Of a stretch of 64,000 bases of DNA, positions 34,112 through 43,243 are shown in pieces. A program made the translations under genes and the position numbers. The notes below the pieces were generated by a model. That model was not told the origin of the DNA and ran no database searches. It saw only the letters and a program-made list of their open reading frames with translations. Position 1 is the stretch's first letter. Each line of letters begins with the position of its first letter. This stretch comes from Paenibacillus terrae (lineage in GTDB: Bacteria > Bacillota > Bacilli > Paenibacillales > Paenibacillaceae), in contig NZ_JTHP01000012.1 of assembly GCF_000943545.1 (NCBI RefSeq), positions 1 to 64,000 of the forward strand. The letters run 5' to 3'.

Positions 34112-35488
34112 TTATGAGCTTGCCAATCCTGCAATGACATCTTCCAGCCTGTGCGCATAGGCTTCGGCTTCCTGCCAGCTATCTGCCATAATAAGCGTGA
34201 AAATCCGATTCACATACCCCCGCTTCACCGGAGTACCGGACAACGTACCTGCCGTATAAACAAACACCCCTTCGGGGCGTTCGGGCGTGTAGAGCAAGCC
34301 TTCCTCTGCCAGCAAGCCGCATAAGCGACTGTAGGTCAGCGGTGTGGTGGTAATGTTGCGGTAATAGCGGGACAGCGTTTTATGCTGCTCTCCCAAGACC
34401 GACGACAGGAACGAAATATAGGTAGACAGGGTAAACCTGCCGTTAATCTCGATCACCGGAACCAGCAATCCTCCTTCATCGACAAAACCGTCAATGGAAG
34501 CCATGCCTGTATAACCGATGGAATACAGATACGTTCCCAACTGGTAAGCGCAGCGTCTCACTTCTTCTTCCAGCGCATCGCCAAGCTCAGCCGGAACGCG
34601 GGACCCGGTGTACACCGTGCCGTCCACATTTTGCCTTTTCAGTGAAAACATCGTCACCCCACCGCCCTCGTCAATACAGAGCTGGTAGTTCAGATCCATC
34701 TGCTTGTTATGCCAGCGCTCCACCAGCCAGCCTCCCGAAGAAGGCGACGAACCGCCAAAGCGTTTCATCACACTCAGCAGCGTATCCAGCTTGGACAGCT
34801 CGTCCAGCATATACATACCTTGTCCCGATGCGCCATGCGGCTGCTTGATGATCAGCTTCACAGGCCCGTCTGACAAGTCGGCCAGTCTGCCGCACTCCCT
34901 GCGGATCGCCGCTTCGTCCGCGCATATGGCTCCCTCACTGACGGCAAAACCGAGCTTTTGCGCAGTCAGGCGGCTGAATATTTTATCATTCACCCGAGCG
35001 CTGACGGAGGACGGAGCGCCGATCAGCTCCAGTCCACAGCGCTCCGCAATCGCTTCCTCCTGCGGGGTAACCGCATACGGAACGAGCCACGCTTTGGCAC
35101 GGCTACTACTGTGGCCTGCTTCCGCAACCACTCGCAGCCGTGCCAAAAGTGCCTCGTCCGCCAACACAAGCTCCGAAATCGGCGTTAACGGATCAGAAGG
35201 CTCCGGCACCTCAATACGCGGCAGGTTAAAGCCCAACCGCTGAAGCATGCCCAGAAAAGCCTGATCCGGCTGTTCTCGCAGCACGATCACATCCTGACTT
35301 CGGCACAACAGAAGATTCATTTCCTCCATCCGATTTACCACCTGCTGTTCATCACGATCTACCATCCCCCCCTTACGGGGGGACGGATGCCATACCTGCT
35401 CTGCACCAATATTAAACAGCCAAATCAGGACTCCATGATCGCGTTCATGGGCAAGCGCTTCCACAAGGTTAATGGTTTTAGTCGTCAC
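34112..35488 (-). CDS. ATP-grasp ligase (BtrJ-like), first of the operon
   Basis: A 458-residue ATP-grasp enzyme starting from GTG (MTTKTINLVEALAHERDHGV). The ATP site has KLIIKQPHGASGQGMYML, and the metal site 'VPVIEINGRFTLSTYI'. N-terminal residues to about 150 are a variable domain. BtrJ attaches glutamate to the carrier BtrI; placement immediately before carrier 1 supports a similar loading role. The amino acid is not deducible. Confidence 0.85.
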   Translation of the reverse strand: MTTKTINLVEALAHERDHGVLIWLFNIGAEQVWHPSPRKGGMVDRDEQQVVNRMEEMNLLLCRSQDVIVLREQPDQAFLGMLQRLGFNLPRIEVPEPSDPLTPISELVLADEALLARLRVVAEAGHSSSRAKAWLVPYAVTPQEEAIAERCGLELIGAPSSVSARVNDKIFSRLTAQKLGFAVSEGAICADEAAIRRECGRLADLSDGPVKLIIKQPHGASGQGMYMLDELSKLDTLLSVMKRFGGSSPSSGGWLVERWHNKQMDLNYQLCIDEGGGVTMFSLKRQNVDGTVYTGSRVPAELGDALEEEVRRCAYQLGTYLYSIGYTGMASIDGFVDEGGLLVPVIEINGRFTLSTYISFLSSVLGEQHKTLSRYYRNITTTPLTYSRLCGLLAEEGLLYTPERPEGVFVYTAGTLSGTPVKRGYVNRIFTLIMADSWQEAEAYAHRLEDVIAGLASS

Positions 35489-35537
35489 GTCCTGTCATCC
35501 CTCTCTTCCATCCAGTAAGAAACAACTGCGATCGAAA

Positions 35538-36731
35538 CTAAATATATTTCAGGGAGCCAGCTCCATGCAGATACAATACGCTGCATTTGGAGCACACCGG
35601 CGTTAATCCTTCGTGATTAATCGTTTGGCGTGTTTTCTCATACGCATCCGAATTCCAGATTTCCTTCAGACTGTGCTCTCGCAAGCTTCCAATCGTGAAT
35701 TCGCTAAAAAATTTGCAAGGCATCACCTTTCCGTCCGGTAAAATATCCGTTCTGGAGGTGAGCGCCAGGCAATGATTGGAGCAGCGACTGACCATTTCCT
35801 CGCCATGTATAAATTTGTCGATTTCCTCATAGTCCAGACCGGGCTGATAGCGCACACGAATGTTCCACATCCGCTCATTAATCCGCTGTAGCTCCTGCAT
35901 CAAAGGATCGATGTTATCCGGGTTGATTTTATATTTGAAAGCATGCCAGCTACTAATATTTTTTTCCTCCAGTTGTCGGAGCCAAGAAAAGTTTTGTGTA
36001 AAATAGTCATCCATTTTGAGGGAAGTTTCTTTGGAAATGTACCAGGGGAACGTCAGCAGCACCAGATCCAGCCTCTTGTCCTCCAGCATTTGCAGAAACT
36101 CGTACATCCGTCCGATCATGTTATCGTTAATGACGGCATGGACGGTCACCCGTCCCTTGTACAATCCCTGGTCACGCAGTTCAATCAGCTTATCCATCTG
36201 CCGCATCGTTTTTTGAAAGGTGCCTTTACCGCGAATCAGATCATGTTCTCTTTCAAAGCCTTCAATCGCTATTAACAGCTCCAGATTTTCAGATAAATCC
36301 AAAATCCGGTCCAAATATTTATCAATGAGCAGTCCATTGGTACAAAAGGTCATTTCGCGCCGATCTTCGGCCAGCACGTCCAAAATTTCGTCAAAACGCC
36401 GATGAAACATCGGCTCTCCGCCCCACATATACAGCCGGGACTTGGCCTCCTTCGTCTCGCTCAAAATTTGCCGAAGCATATCCGGGGCAAGATCCATGTT
36501 TTGCTCTTCTTTGTCCATTTGATGATGATAGCCTTCCTCGTTCCATTCAAAGCAGTGCGTACATCTCAGGTTGCAGCGGTTGGTCAGCTTAATGCCGATC
36601 GTCTGGGGCATGTCCGTTTTGAAGGTAGGGTCCTGTGTTGCGTTACGGTAAGATACAGAAGCGTTTTTCAGGTTGCGCTTAATGAGCTTGAACGCTTTCT
36701 CATCAATCAGCACATTGCTTTTGGGCTGCAT
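35538..36731 (-). CDS. Radical SAM/SPASM enzyme
   Basis: A 397-residue protein. The radical SAM motif CNLRCTHC (CX3CX2C) is at about residue 54. The core has LYMWGGEPMFHRRFDEI (GGEP) and 'TFCTNGLLID'. A SPASM-type cysteine set is in the C-terminal 100 residues (SRCSNHCLALTSRTDILPDG, VMPCKFF, CSKC). Such enzymes modify peptides or aminoacyl/carrier-bound groups, or oxidise alcohols (as BtrN does, though that is a different subfamily). The target here is unknown. It lies between the two carrier genes. Confidence 0.9.
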   Translation of the reverse strand: MQPKSNVLIDEKAFKLIKRNLKNASVSYRNATQDPTFKTDMPQTIGIKLTNRCNLRCTHCFEWNEEGYHHQMDKEEQNMDLAPDMLRQILSETKEAKSRLYMWGGEPMFHRRFDEILDVLAEDRREMTFCTNGLLIDKYLDRILDLSENLELLIAIEGFEREHDLIRGKGTFQKTMRQMDKLIELRDQGLYKGRVTVHAVINDNMIGRMYEFLQMLEDKRLDLVLLTFPWYISKETSLKMDDYFTQNFSWLRQLEEKNISSWHAFKYKINPDNIDPLMQELQRINERMWNIRVRYQPGLDYEEIDKFIHGEEMVSRCSNHCLALTSRTDILPDGKVMPCKFFSEFTIGSLREHSLKEIWNSDAYEKTRQTINHEGLTPVCSKCSVLYLHGAGSLKYI

Positions 36732-36780
36732 GCTAACACCTCGTTTAATGGATTTTCAGGCACATGTACCAAGCTGTACG

Positions 36781-37059
36781 TCAGACTGTCTCCATTCCCT
36801 CCGGGTGCGGCGCTTTTTCCGCATCGCTGATCCCCTGAATGTAGCTGCAAAACGCATCTACCGAGCTCAAATGCTCTAGCTCAAAGGAATCAAAATCAAT
36901 TTCCACGTCAAACGCATCCTCCACTTGCAGCATGAAATGAACCAACTGCAACGAATCCAGTCCTGCATCATGAATGATGTCCGAATGTCCATCCAGCTTA
37001 CCGACCAGCTCAGGATCTTCCTTGACCGCGCTGATCATTTCAATCACTTGGCTTTGCAT
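36781..37059 (-). CDS. Acyl carrier protein 2
   Basis: A 92-residue carrier (MQSQVIEMISAVKEDPELVG) with the phosphopantetheine site GLDSLQL and acidic helix VEDAFDVEIDFDSFELEHL. The start has GGAGG 8 nt upstream; an ATG 57 nt earlier lacks one. First gene of the operon. A second carrier suggests two loaded building blocks. Confidence 0.88.
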   Translation of the reverse strand: MQSQVIEMISAVKEDPELVGKLDGHSDIIHDAGLDSLQLVHFMLQVEDAFDVEIDFDSFELEHLSSVDAFCSYIQGISDAEKAPHPEGMETV

Positions 37060-37153
37060 AGCAAACTCCTCCTTGTGAATGATCCTATTCGTTCCGCCCG
37101 ACAATGCCATCTGCAAAGCTCCTCGAAAAATTCCTACACTGGAACTTTATTCA

Positions 37154-37184
37154 ATTATACTCCTCCATTGAAGAGACAAGTCAA
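37154..37184 (-). promoter_or_regulatory. Promoter of the biosynthetic operon
   Basis: Minus strand TTGACT (37184..37179) and TATAAT (37159..37154), spacer 19 bp. No operator is evident in the remaining intergenic DNA. Confidence 0.6.
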
Positions 37185-37294
37185 TAGGTGATTTTGTAAA
37201 TATATCGCACAATATGTAAATTAATGTGTGTTTTTTTCTACAATTTTCGCTATCTTTTTTCGTAAAATCTAGCTCACATCTTGCCTCCAACTGC

Positions 37295-37323
37295 TTGCAA
37301 GTGCGACAGGATTATTTTACAAT
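37295..37323 (+). promoter_or_regulatory. Promoter of the RpiR-nagBA operon
   Basis: TTGCAA (37295), 17-bp spacer, TACAAT (37318). It is followed by a palindromic site at 37330..37342. Confidence 0.75.
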
Positions 37324-37329
37324 AGATAT

Positions 37330-37342
37330 GAAAATAATTTTC
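37330..37342. promoter_or_regulatory. Palindromic operator candidate GAAAAT-A-ATTTTC
   Basis: A perfect 13-bp palindrome at the start of transcription. A second, imperfect ATTTTCATGTAAAAT lies 30 bp downstream. It may bind the RpiR-type regulator encoded by the first gene. Confidence 0.55.
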
Positions 37343-37410
37343 TTTTTAATGTTCATTTTTACGATATTTATTTTCATGTAAAATACTCTACAGCCAAAGG
37401 AGCGCAGCTC

Positions 37411-38277
37411 ATGTCCCCTATTCTTCATACATTAACCCACAGATTGGAGCAGCTTCCCGTCCAAGAGCGCAAGCTGGCGGAATCCATTCTGCAAGCTCCG
37501 GGAGATGTGCTGCATCTGGGCATTCGGGAGCTGTCGGAGCGCTGTGGTGTGAGTCCGGCGACCGTTACGCGGTTTTGCAAATCACTTCATTTTAAAGGCT
37601 ATCCCGATTTCAAAATGAAGCTGGCCGCCGAGCTGCCCCGTTCTAATAGTGACGGTGAAACCTCTTATCAGGACATCGTCGCCGGAAATTCGCTCTCTCG
37701 TATCGTGGAAGCTATAGAGGCGAATCATACCGCATCCATTGCCGATACGACCCGACTGCTGGATTTCAGCAAGCTGGAGCAGGCGATTGCATGGCTGTCC
37801 GCCACAAGCCGCATTGATCTGTACGGCATGGCGACCTCCTCGATTGTGGCGCAGGATTTTTATCAAAAGCTCATTCGAATTGGCAAAAATAGTACCGCCT
37901 TCGCGGACTCGCACATGCAGATTACCTCTGCCTCCTCACTTGGGCCGGGAGATGTCGCCTTTGCCGTCTCCTATTCGGGGGAAACACAGGAAACCATCGC
38001 GGCTCTGCGCTGTGCACAGGAACAGGGGGCCAGAACATTATCCCTGACCTCCTTCGGAAATAACACGCTGGCAGGTATTGCGGATATTGCGCTATTTTCC
38101 TCCTCGCTGGAAGAAGGGATGCGGCGTGGAGATATGGCGTCACGCATTGCCCAGCTTCATATCATAGATATCCTGTTTACAGGTATGGTCAGCGCGAATT
38201 TTGACAAATATATTCCGAGATTGGAAGGTTCGTATCAACAAGTAAGCAAGCTCAAAAAACAACCAGGGGGCCACTAA
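37411..38277 (+). CDS. MurR/RpiR-family transcription regulator
   Basis: A 288-residue regulator. Residues 1-77 are the HTH_6 domain (LGIRELSERCGVSPATVTRF). Residues about 110-260 are an SIS sugar-phosphate domain (LYGMATSSIVAQDFYQKL, DVAFAVSYSGETQET). It likely senses glucosamine-6-phosphate or a related sugar phosphate. nagB follows 2 nt later, so it probably regulates its own operon. Confidence 0.9.
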   Translation: MSPILHTLTHRLEQLPVQERKLAESILQAPGDVLHLGIRELSERCGVSPATVTRFCKSLHFKGYPDFKMKLAAELPRSNSDGETSYQDIVAGNSLSRIVEAIEANHTASIADTTRLLDFSKLEQAIAWLSATSRIDLYGMATSSIVAQDFYQKLIRIGKNSTAFADSHMQITSASSLGPGDVAFAVSYSGETQETIAALRCAQEQGARTLSLTSFGNNTLAGIADIALFSSSLEEGMRRGDMASRIAQLHIIDILFTGMVSANFDKYIPRLEGSYQQVSKLKKQPGGH

Positions 38278-38279
38278 AG

Positions 38280-39008
38280 ATGAACATACGTATTTTGAAC
38301 AGCCGTGAAGACCTGAATGCTACCGCTGCCGCTGTGATCGCCAGTTTACTGCTGAACAAGCCTCAGGCCATGCTTGGGCTCGCTACCGGAAGTACACCTA
38401 TCGGCATTTACCGTCATCTTGTAGAAATGTACCGTAAGGGACAGGTGAGCTTTGCACGAGCCTACTCCGTGAATCTCGATGAATACGTTGGACTTCCCCC
38501 GGAACATCCGCAGAGCTACCGCAGCTTTATGAATGAGCACTTGTTTCAGCATATCGACATTCCTCTTGCCCATACACGCGTACCTGACGGTAACGCGGCT
38601 GATCTGCCAGCAGAATGTGCGGCCCACGAGCAGGCAATGCTAGATCACGGACCCGTGGATCTCCAATTGCTCGGCATTGGTCACAACGGTCATATCGGTT
38701 TTAATGAACCCGGGCACGGCCTGACCGGAGCCACACATGTGGTAGATTTGGAAGAGAGGACGCGTACAGCGAATGCCCGATTTTTTGGCAATATAGATGA
38801 TGTACCCAAGCAGGCAGTCACAATGGGGGTAGGCACGATTCTGAAGGCGAAGCAAATTATACTGGTAGCTTTTGGCGCGGATAAGGAAGACATTGTAAAG
38901 CAGGCTTTCACCGGACCTGTAACCACAAAATGCCCGGCTTCCCTGCTGCAATGTCATCCCAACGTGCTGATTTTACTGGATCAGGAAGCGGGAGGCTGGT
39001 TGAATTGA
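38280..39008 (+). CDS. nagB: Glucosamine-6-phosphate deaminase
   Basis: A 242-residue NagB. It has GLATGSTPIGIYRHL, the YSVNLDEYVGL strand, and the catalytic LGIGHNGHIGFNEPG. It converts glucosamine-6-P to fructose-6-P and ammonia. It is coupled to nagA: stop and the TTG start of nagA overlap. Confidence 0.96.
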   Translation: MNIRILNSREDLNATAAAVIASLLLNKPQAMLGLATGSTPIGIYRHLVEMYRKGQVSFARAYSVNLDEYVGLPPEHPQSYRSFMNEHLFQHIDIPLAHTRVPDGNAADLPAECAAHEQAMLDHGPVDLQLLGIGHNGHIGFNEPGHGLTGATHVVDLEERTRTANARFFGNIDDVPKQAVTMGVGTILKAKQIILVAFGADKEDIVKQAFTGPVTTKCPASLLQCHPNVLILLDQEAGGWLN

Positions 39009-40225
39009 ACTCGGATGAAATGAATGGTGATTTAACCCAACTACTGTATGGACAAGTCGTTATTGGGGATCACATGATTGAAAAAGGGGTTGTCGCAATT
39101 GAGGGGCAATCCATCGTATATGCTGGTGCAGAGGATGATTTGCCTGCTGATCTAATTGCAGCAGTAGTGGAAAATCAGGGTGATAGGGCAGCGGTGGGGG
39201 CAAACATCGTGCGATTGGAGGGCGGCTACCTGCTGCCGGGCTTTATTGATATTCATGTTCACGGCGGTAACGGAGAGGACTTTATGGACACCGATCCGCA
39301 GGTACTGGACACGATTACCTCTTTTCATGGCTCACAAGGAACGACCGCCATGCTGGCTACTACGATGACCGCACCCAAGGATCGAATCGACCGGGTGCTA
39401 AGTGAGGTTCACGCCTACATGGCGCAGCCTATGCCCTATGCACAACTGGAAGGCGTACATCTGGAAGGCCCGTTCATTAGCCCGAACTGGCCGGGAGCGC
39501 AAAACCCGGAGCACATTCAACCGCCGAATCTGGCCTGGGCGCAGGAATGGGAGCAGCGCTATCCGGGCCTTGTCCGCCAGTTGACGCTTGCGCCGGAGCG
39601 GGAAGGCGCGCTAGAGCTGATTGCCTGGCTGCGCAGCCATAACATTACTGCGGCTCTCGGTCATACGGATGCCACGTATGAAGAGGTGGAACGCGCAGCG
39701 GCGGCGGGCCTGAACCATGCGGTGCATACGTTTAATGCCATGACTCCGCTGCATCACCGCAAGCCGGGAGCCGCCGGAGCCGTGCTTGCCGATCCGCGCA
39801 TTGAAGCGGAAGTTATTGCGGACGGTATACACGTGCATCCCGCTGCTGTCTCCCTGCTCGCCAATCTAAAACGTGAGCACAATCTCATTCTGATCACCGA
39901 TGCCATGTCTGCCACCGGGCTGGAGGACGGACATTACACACTCGGCGATTTACCAGTAATCGTGCAAGGCGGCGTGGCACGACTGGAAGATGGCGTCACT
40001 CTGGCAGGAAGCACACTGACGATGATTGAAGGCTTCCGATATCTGGTTCGTCATGTGGGTCTGACCATTCCCCAGGCATCACAAGCCGCCAGCCTGAATC
40101 CGGCCAAATCCCTGAACATTGCGCATCGAACAGGTTCGCTTGCAGCAGGCAAACAAGCAGACGTTCTGTTACTGGATGCGGACTTAATGCTGCAAAGCGT
40201 ATGGATTAAAGGAAAACGAAGATAA
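39005..40225 (+). CDS. nagA: N-acetylglucosamine-6-phosphate deacetylase
   Basis: A 406-residue NagA. It has the metal site FIDIHVHGGNGEDFMDTD, the EGPFISPNWPGAQNPEH loop, HTFNAMTPLHHRKPG, and the catalytic aspartate in LITDAMSATG. The preferred start is TTG at 39005, with GGGAGG 9 nt upstream, overlapping the nagB stop; ATG at 39020 is the alternative. Frames opening earlier would overlap nagB by 76 nt. It is the first step of GlcNAc-6-P catabolism. Confidence 0.95.
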   Translation: MNSDEMNGDLTQLLYGQVVIGDHMIEKGVVAIEGQSIVYAGAEDDLPADLIAAVVENQGDRAAVGANIVRLEGGYLLPGFIDIHVHGGNGEDFMDTDPQVLDTITSFHGSQGTTAMLATTMTAPKDRIDRVLSEVHAYMAQPMPYAQLEGVHLEGPFISPNWPGAQNPEHIQPPNLAWAQEWEQRYPGLVRQLTLAPEREGALELIAWLRSHNITAALGHTDATYEEVERAAAAGLNHAVHTFNAMTPLHHRKPGAAGAVLADPRIEAEVIADGIHVHPAAVSLLANLKREHNLILITDAMSATGLEDGHYTLGDLPVIVQGGVARLEDGVTLAGSTLTMIEGFRYLVRHVGLTIPQASQAASLNPAKSLNIAHRTGSLAAGKQADVLLLDADLMLQSVWIKGKRR

Positions 40226-40252
40226 TTTCTTCTTATGATTCCCCCTAAACCA

Positions 40253-40302
40253 AAGAGCTATCCCTCAGCGATTTCGCCGAGATGGATAGCTCTTTCTTTG
40301 GC
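40253..40302. terminator. Bidirectional terminator between nagA and yhcN-like gene
   Basis: AGAGCTATCC and GGATAGCTCT pair around a 20-nt inner stem. T-run follows on the plus strand. Confidence 0.85.
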
Positions 40303-40323
40303 ATTACACATATATGTGGTGAA

Positions 40324-41334
40324 TTAGCGATGATTCATAGGTGCAGGGGTATAATTTTGTGGACGAGTTGGTGCGGTTGTTGATCCATCTGTTGGATGAG
40401 TTGCACCAGCAACAGGAGTCGGGAATACCCGTTGGATGATATCTGCCAATTGGGCACTCATTCCTTTGATCGGATGACCGTTTTGCACACTGCGTGTAAA
40501 GTCAGTGGTATGCTTTACAAAATCGGGGTTAGCCGATACATATACCTGTTCAATCGAAGGTGCGAATTGCTTCACCTTGTTGGAGATACGACTTTTGACA
40601 GCTTCGGTCAACGTGTTAGGCTCATATGCAGTTCTTGCGCCTTCCACTGTGGTGCCATCCGTGCGTCCGATATCCGTGCGGGTACCGTCCGTCAAGCCAC
40701 GAATCATACCATAAGAACCCGTACCCATCGTGCCGTACAATCCATCGCCACGACGCGCAGGGGTTCCGGGACCGTTAACTCCATTGTCTGTAATTCCCGG
40801 CGCTGTACCATCGGTGGTATAGTTACCTCTTGTACCATCAATCCCATGTGTAGTCATGCCATGTGTAGTCATGCCATGTGTAGTCGTGCCATGTGTAGTC
40901 GTGCCATGTGTAGTGGTACCATGTGTATTCATGGAATGCCCCGTACCTTTAACGCCTGAAGTGCCAGTGCCTGTTCCATTGGCTTGGTCCTTCAAGGAAA
41001 CCGCTACATAAGCATTACGATTACCGACCAGCACTGTCGCAGATTTTACATCCGGCAACTCGGATATACGTTTGGACAAATTGCGATCGACTTGCAGATT
41101 ACCAATTTGGTGTCCGGTTCCATTGGCGTTTTGGTTTAAACGCATCCCGTCCATACCGTTGGACTTAGCTCCGAAACGGTTCACACCATCCATATGATGT
41201 GTACTTTGCGCGTTATAGCGGGTAGTGTTCGTGCGGACGTTATGATTCGCAGTCCCACACCCTGTCAAAGCAGCCATACTGGCGAGCAAAGCAGCAGAAA
41301 TCGTTAAACTGATTACCTTCTTAGTACCTGGCAT
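40324..41334 (-). CDS. YhcN/YlaJ-family sporulation lipoprotein with pentapeptide repeats
   Basis: 336 residues. The signal peptide MPGTKKVISLTISAALLASM ends in lipobox LTGC. A YhcN/YlaJ domain follows ('RISELPDVKSATVLVGNRNA' and 'RISNKVKQFAPSIEQVYVS'). A central low-complexity stretch contains five tandem THG(T/M)T pentapeptides encoded by a 15-bp DNA repeat (40848..40925), then further GTDG-type repeats. Such proteins are spore-membrane associated. Start set by GGAGG 8 nt upstream. Confidence 0.88.
   Translation of the reverse strand: MPGTKKVISLTISAALLASMAALTGCGTANHNVRTNTTRYNAQSTHHMDGVNRFGAKSNGMDGMRLNQNANGTGHQIGNLQVDRNLSKRISELPDVKSATVLVGNRNAYVAVSLKDQANGTGTGTSGVKGTGHSMNTHGTTTHGTTTHGTTTHGMTTHGMTTHGIDGTRGNYTTDGTAPGITDNGVNGPGTPARRGDGLYGTMGTGSYGMIRGLTDGTRTDIGRTDGTTVEGARTAYEPNTLTEAVKSRISNKVKQFAPSIEQVYVSANPDFVKHTTDFTRSVQNGHPIKGMSAQLADIIQRVFPTPVAGATHPTDGSTTAPTRPQNYTPAPMNHR
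40848..40925. repeat. 15-bp tandem repeat, about five copies, in yhcN-like gene
   Basis: The unit CCATGTGTAGTCRTG encodes T-H-G-T/M-T on the minus strand. Five copies with A/G changes lie head to tail. Likely to vary in number between strains. Confidence 0.85.
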
Positions 41335-41528
41335 GAACTCATCCTCCATACATATAAAATGTGTGACGAGAATAGGATGCGCTATGATTCTCAGGGCTAT
41401 CCTGACTAAAAAATGACTAAAAAAATAAAATTTTAATGTAAATATGAAATACAATTGATGATTTACCACAAGATGGCATGTATAATAAGATTGAAAAATA
41501 CTTTATTTTACAAAGGAGGATTTTCAGT

Positions 41529-43106
41529 TTGAAAAAGATCACCGTTTTGATGCTCATTTTTTTGTTATCCGTCACTCTTGTCCCCGTCGGCGCTTTTGCA
41601 GGCTCCACTACACCCCAACCCCCGAAAGATCCTGGAGGAAGCTGGGCAGAAGGCCCACCACCTAATCGCGTGGATCCTGCCAAGCCCGCACTATTATTTG
41701 TACATGGTTTGAACAGCAGCGCGGAAGTCTGGAAGAATAATAACGACATGCTTCAGCGCGCACGTGACGCCGGATACCAGACGGCCACCGTTAATCTGTA
41801 CGATGCAAATGGCACATCACAGGATATGTGGGACAATGGTAAGCTTTTAGCCGACAAAATCAAGGTCATTAGTAATCACTTTGGAAAAAAACTCATCATC
41901 ATTGCCCACAGCAAAGGTGGAGTGGATACTCAAACCGCTCTTGCATATAACGGAGCCGCTCCCTATGTACAACGTGTGATCACCCTCAGCAGTCCCCATC
42001 ATGGCTCACAACTTGCAGATCTCGCATACAGTAGCTGGGCCGGGTGGCTGGCAGATATTGTCGGATCACAAAATCCAGGTACCTCCACTTTACAGACATC
42101 TTATATGAAGTATTTCCGATCCAAGACCGATGCACTCAGCAACGCAACTACAATCCCATTCTTCACGTTTGCTGGTGATAACTGGTCCGACGGCAGCGCT
42201 TCCTACATACTGGGCGGACTTTACCTCTCATCCTTTGGCAAGAATGATGGAGTCGTCACAGTCGACAATGCCAAGCTTCCCGGTGGACGTGTAGTTAAAG
42301 TCGGACCCTGGGATCATGCCAAAGTTCGTACCGGATCTTACGTCTTCTCCCTGATCCAACCTTACCTCCAAGCGAATACTCCAGCATTGAATCAGGAAAC
42401 TGAAGCACTTTCAGCAGCATCTTCCTTGCCTGCTTCCGCTTTAACATCCACCTATAGCGAGATCGACAATTCATACTTTATCCGCGGCGGAGACTATAAC
42501 GGAAAAGCCTCCGAAATCCTCACCGTTGAAAATGGCGTCAAATCCATTGATTTGGACTGGATCAGCGATAAACGTGTAAGTAAACTTGAGCTGACCAAGC
42601 CTGACGGTACCAGCGAGATCGTTAATCTGAAAGCAGGTTATGATGACGAAATTTTTGCTGGTGCCTGGCATCATAACGCAGTCATCAAAAATCCAAAACC
42701 GGGTACCTATAAACTGAACGTCACGATTCCTGATAAAGGAGCGTATCTCCTGATCGCCCGTTATCAGGCCGCTCAGGTTCCTGAGCTGAAATATAATCTG
42801 AATGCCGTAGGTCCGAAGCTGAATCTGCAACCACAGGATTCCCCTAAAAGCGTTACACAAGTCACGTATCAGGTTCAATATTACGGTAATCCACAGCAAG
42901 GAATTACTCCTGCGTCCAAAGGTCTGACGGTACAACAAAAAACAGTTAACCCCACCGGACAAATCGAGCTGTCCAAAGCGGACAAGCCCGGCATTTATTC
43001 CGTAACCTATGAAATCGAGGGAACTACTGAGGCAGGCTATCCATACCGCCGTACAGCTGTTCAGTCCATTTATATTGACGCTGACGGGAATAAGTATGTT
43101 GATTAA
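41529..43106 (+). CDS. Secreted lipase/esterase (alpha/beta hydrolase)
   Basis: A 525-residue secreted hydrolase starting from TTG (AGGAGG 9 nt upstream). The signal peptide MKKITVLMLIFLLSVTLVPV ends near GAFA. The catalytic domain has oxyanion motif LLFVHGLNSS and nucleophile elbow IIAHSKGG. The Ser site is AHSKG, of the GxSxG class with Ala in the first position. A C-terminal domain of about 250 residues follows. It probably hydrolyses lipids outside the cell. A terminator follows at 43174. Confidence 0.85.
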   Translation: MKKITVLMLIFLLSVTLVPVGAFAGSTTPQPPKDPGGSWAEGPPPNRVDPAKPALLFVHGLNSSAEVWKNNNDMLQRARDAGYQTATVNLYDANGTSQDMWDNGKLLADKIKVISNHFGKKLIIIAHSKGGVDTQTALAYNGAAPYVQRVITLSSPHHGSQLADLAYSSWAGWLADIVGSQNPGTSTLQTSYMKYFRSKTDALSNATTIPFFTFAGDNWSDGSASYILGGLYLSSFGKNDGVVTVDNAKLPGGRVVKVGPWDHAKVRTGSYVFSLIQPYLQANTPALNQETEALSAASSLPASALTSTYSEIDNSYFIRGGDYNGKASEILTVENGVKSIDLDWISDKRVSKLELTKPDGTSEIVNLKAGYDDEIFAGAWHHNAVIKNPKPGTYKLNVTIPDKGAYLLIARYQAAQVPELKYNLNAVGPKLNLQPQDSPKSVTQVTYQVQYYGNPQQGITPASKGLTVQQKTVNPTGQIELSKADKPGIYSVTYEIEGTTEAGYPYRRTAVQSIYIDADGNKYVD

Positions 43107-43173
43107 TTAGTTTTTCCCTTTGTGGATGGATGTATAAGCACGAGCTCCATTTTATCTTGAATTTGGTTGCAAA

Positions 43174-43217
43174 TAAGGACCTCATCTCCCACTTGACTGT
43201 GGAATTTGAGGTCCTTT
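43174..43217. terminator. Bidirectional terminator after the lipase
   Basis: AAGGACCTCA pairs with TGAGGTCCTT with a T-run. It serves the converging lipase and sucrase transcripts. Confidence 0.85.
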
Positions 43218-43243
43218 TGGTCCCTTTTCCGATCAAATTTCTA

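Noticed and set aside
24799..37116. Butirosin or other aminoglycoside cluster
   Set aside because: No 2-deoxystreptamine, NDP-sugar or resistance genes; BtrO and BtrG-like genes are not seen. Only the side-chain core is similar.
40848..40925. CRISPR array
   Set aside because: Units are 15 bp, contiguous and coding; there are no spacers. No CRISPR array was seen elsewhere.
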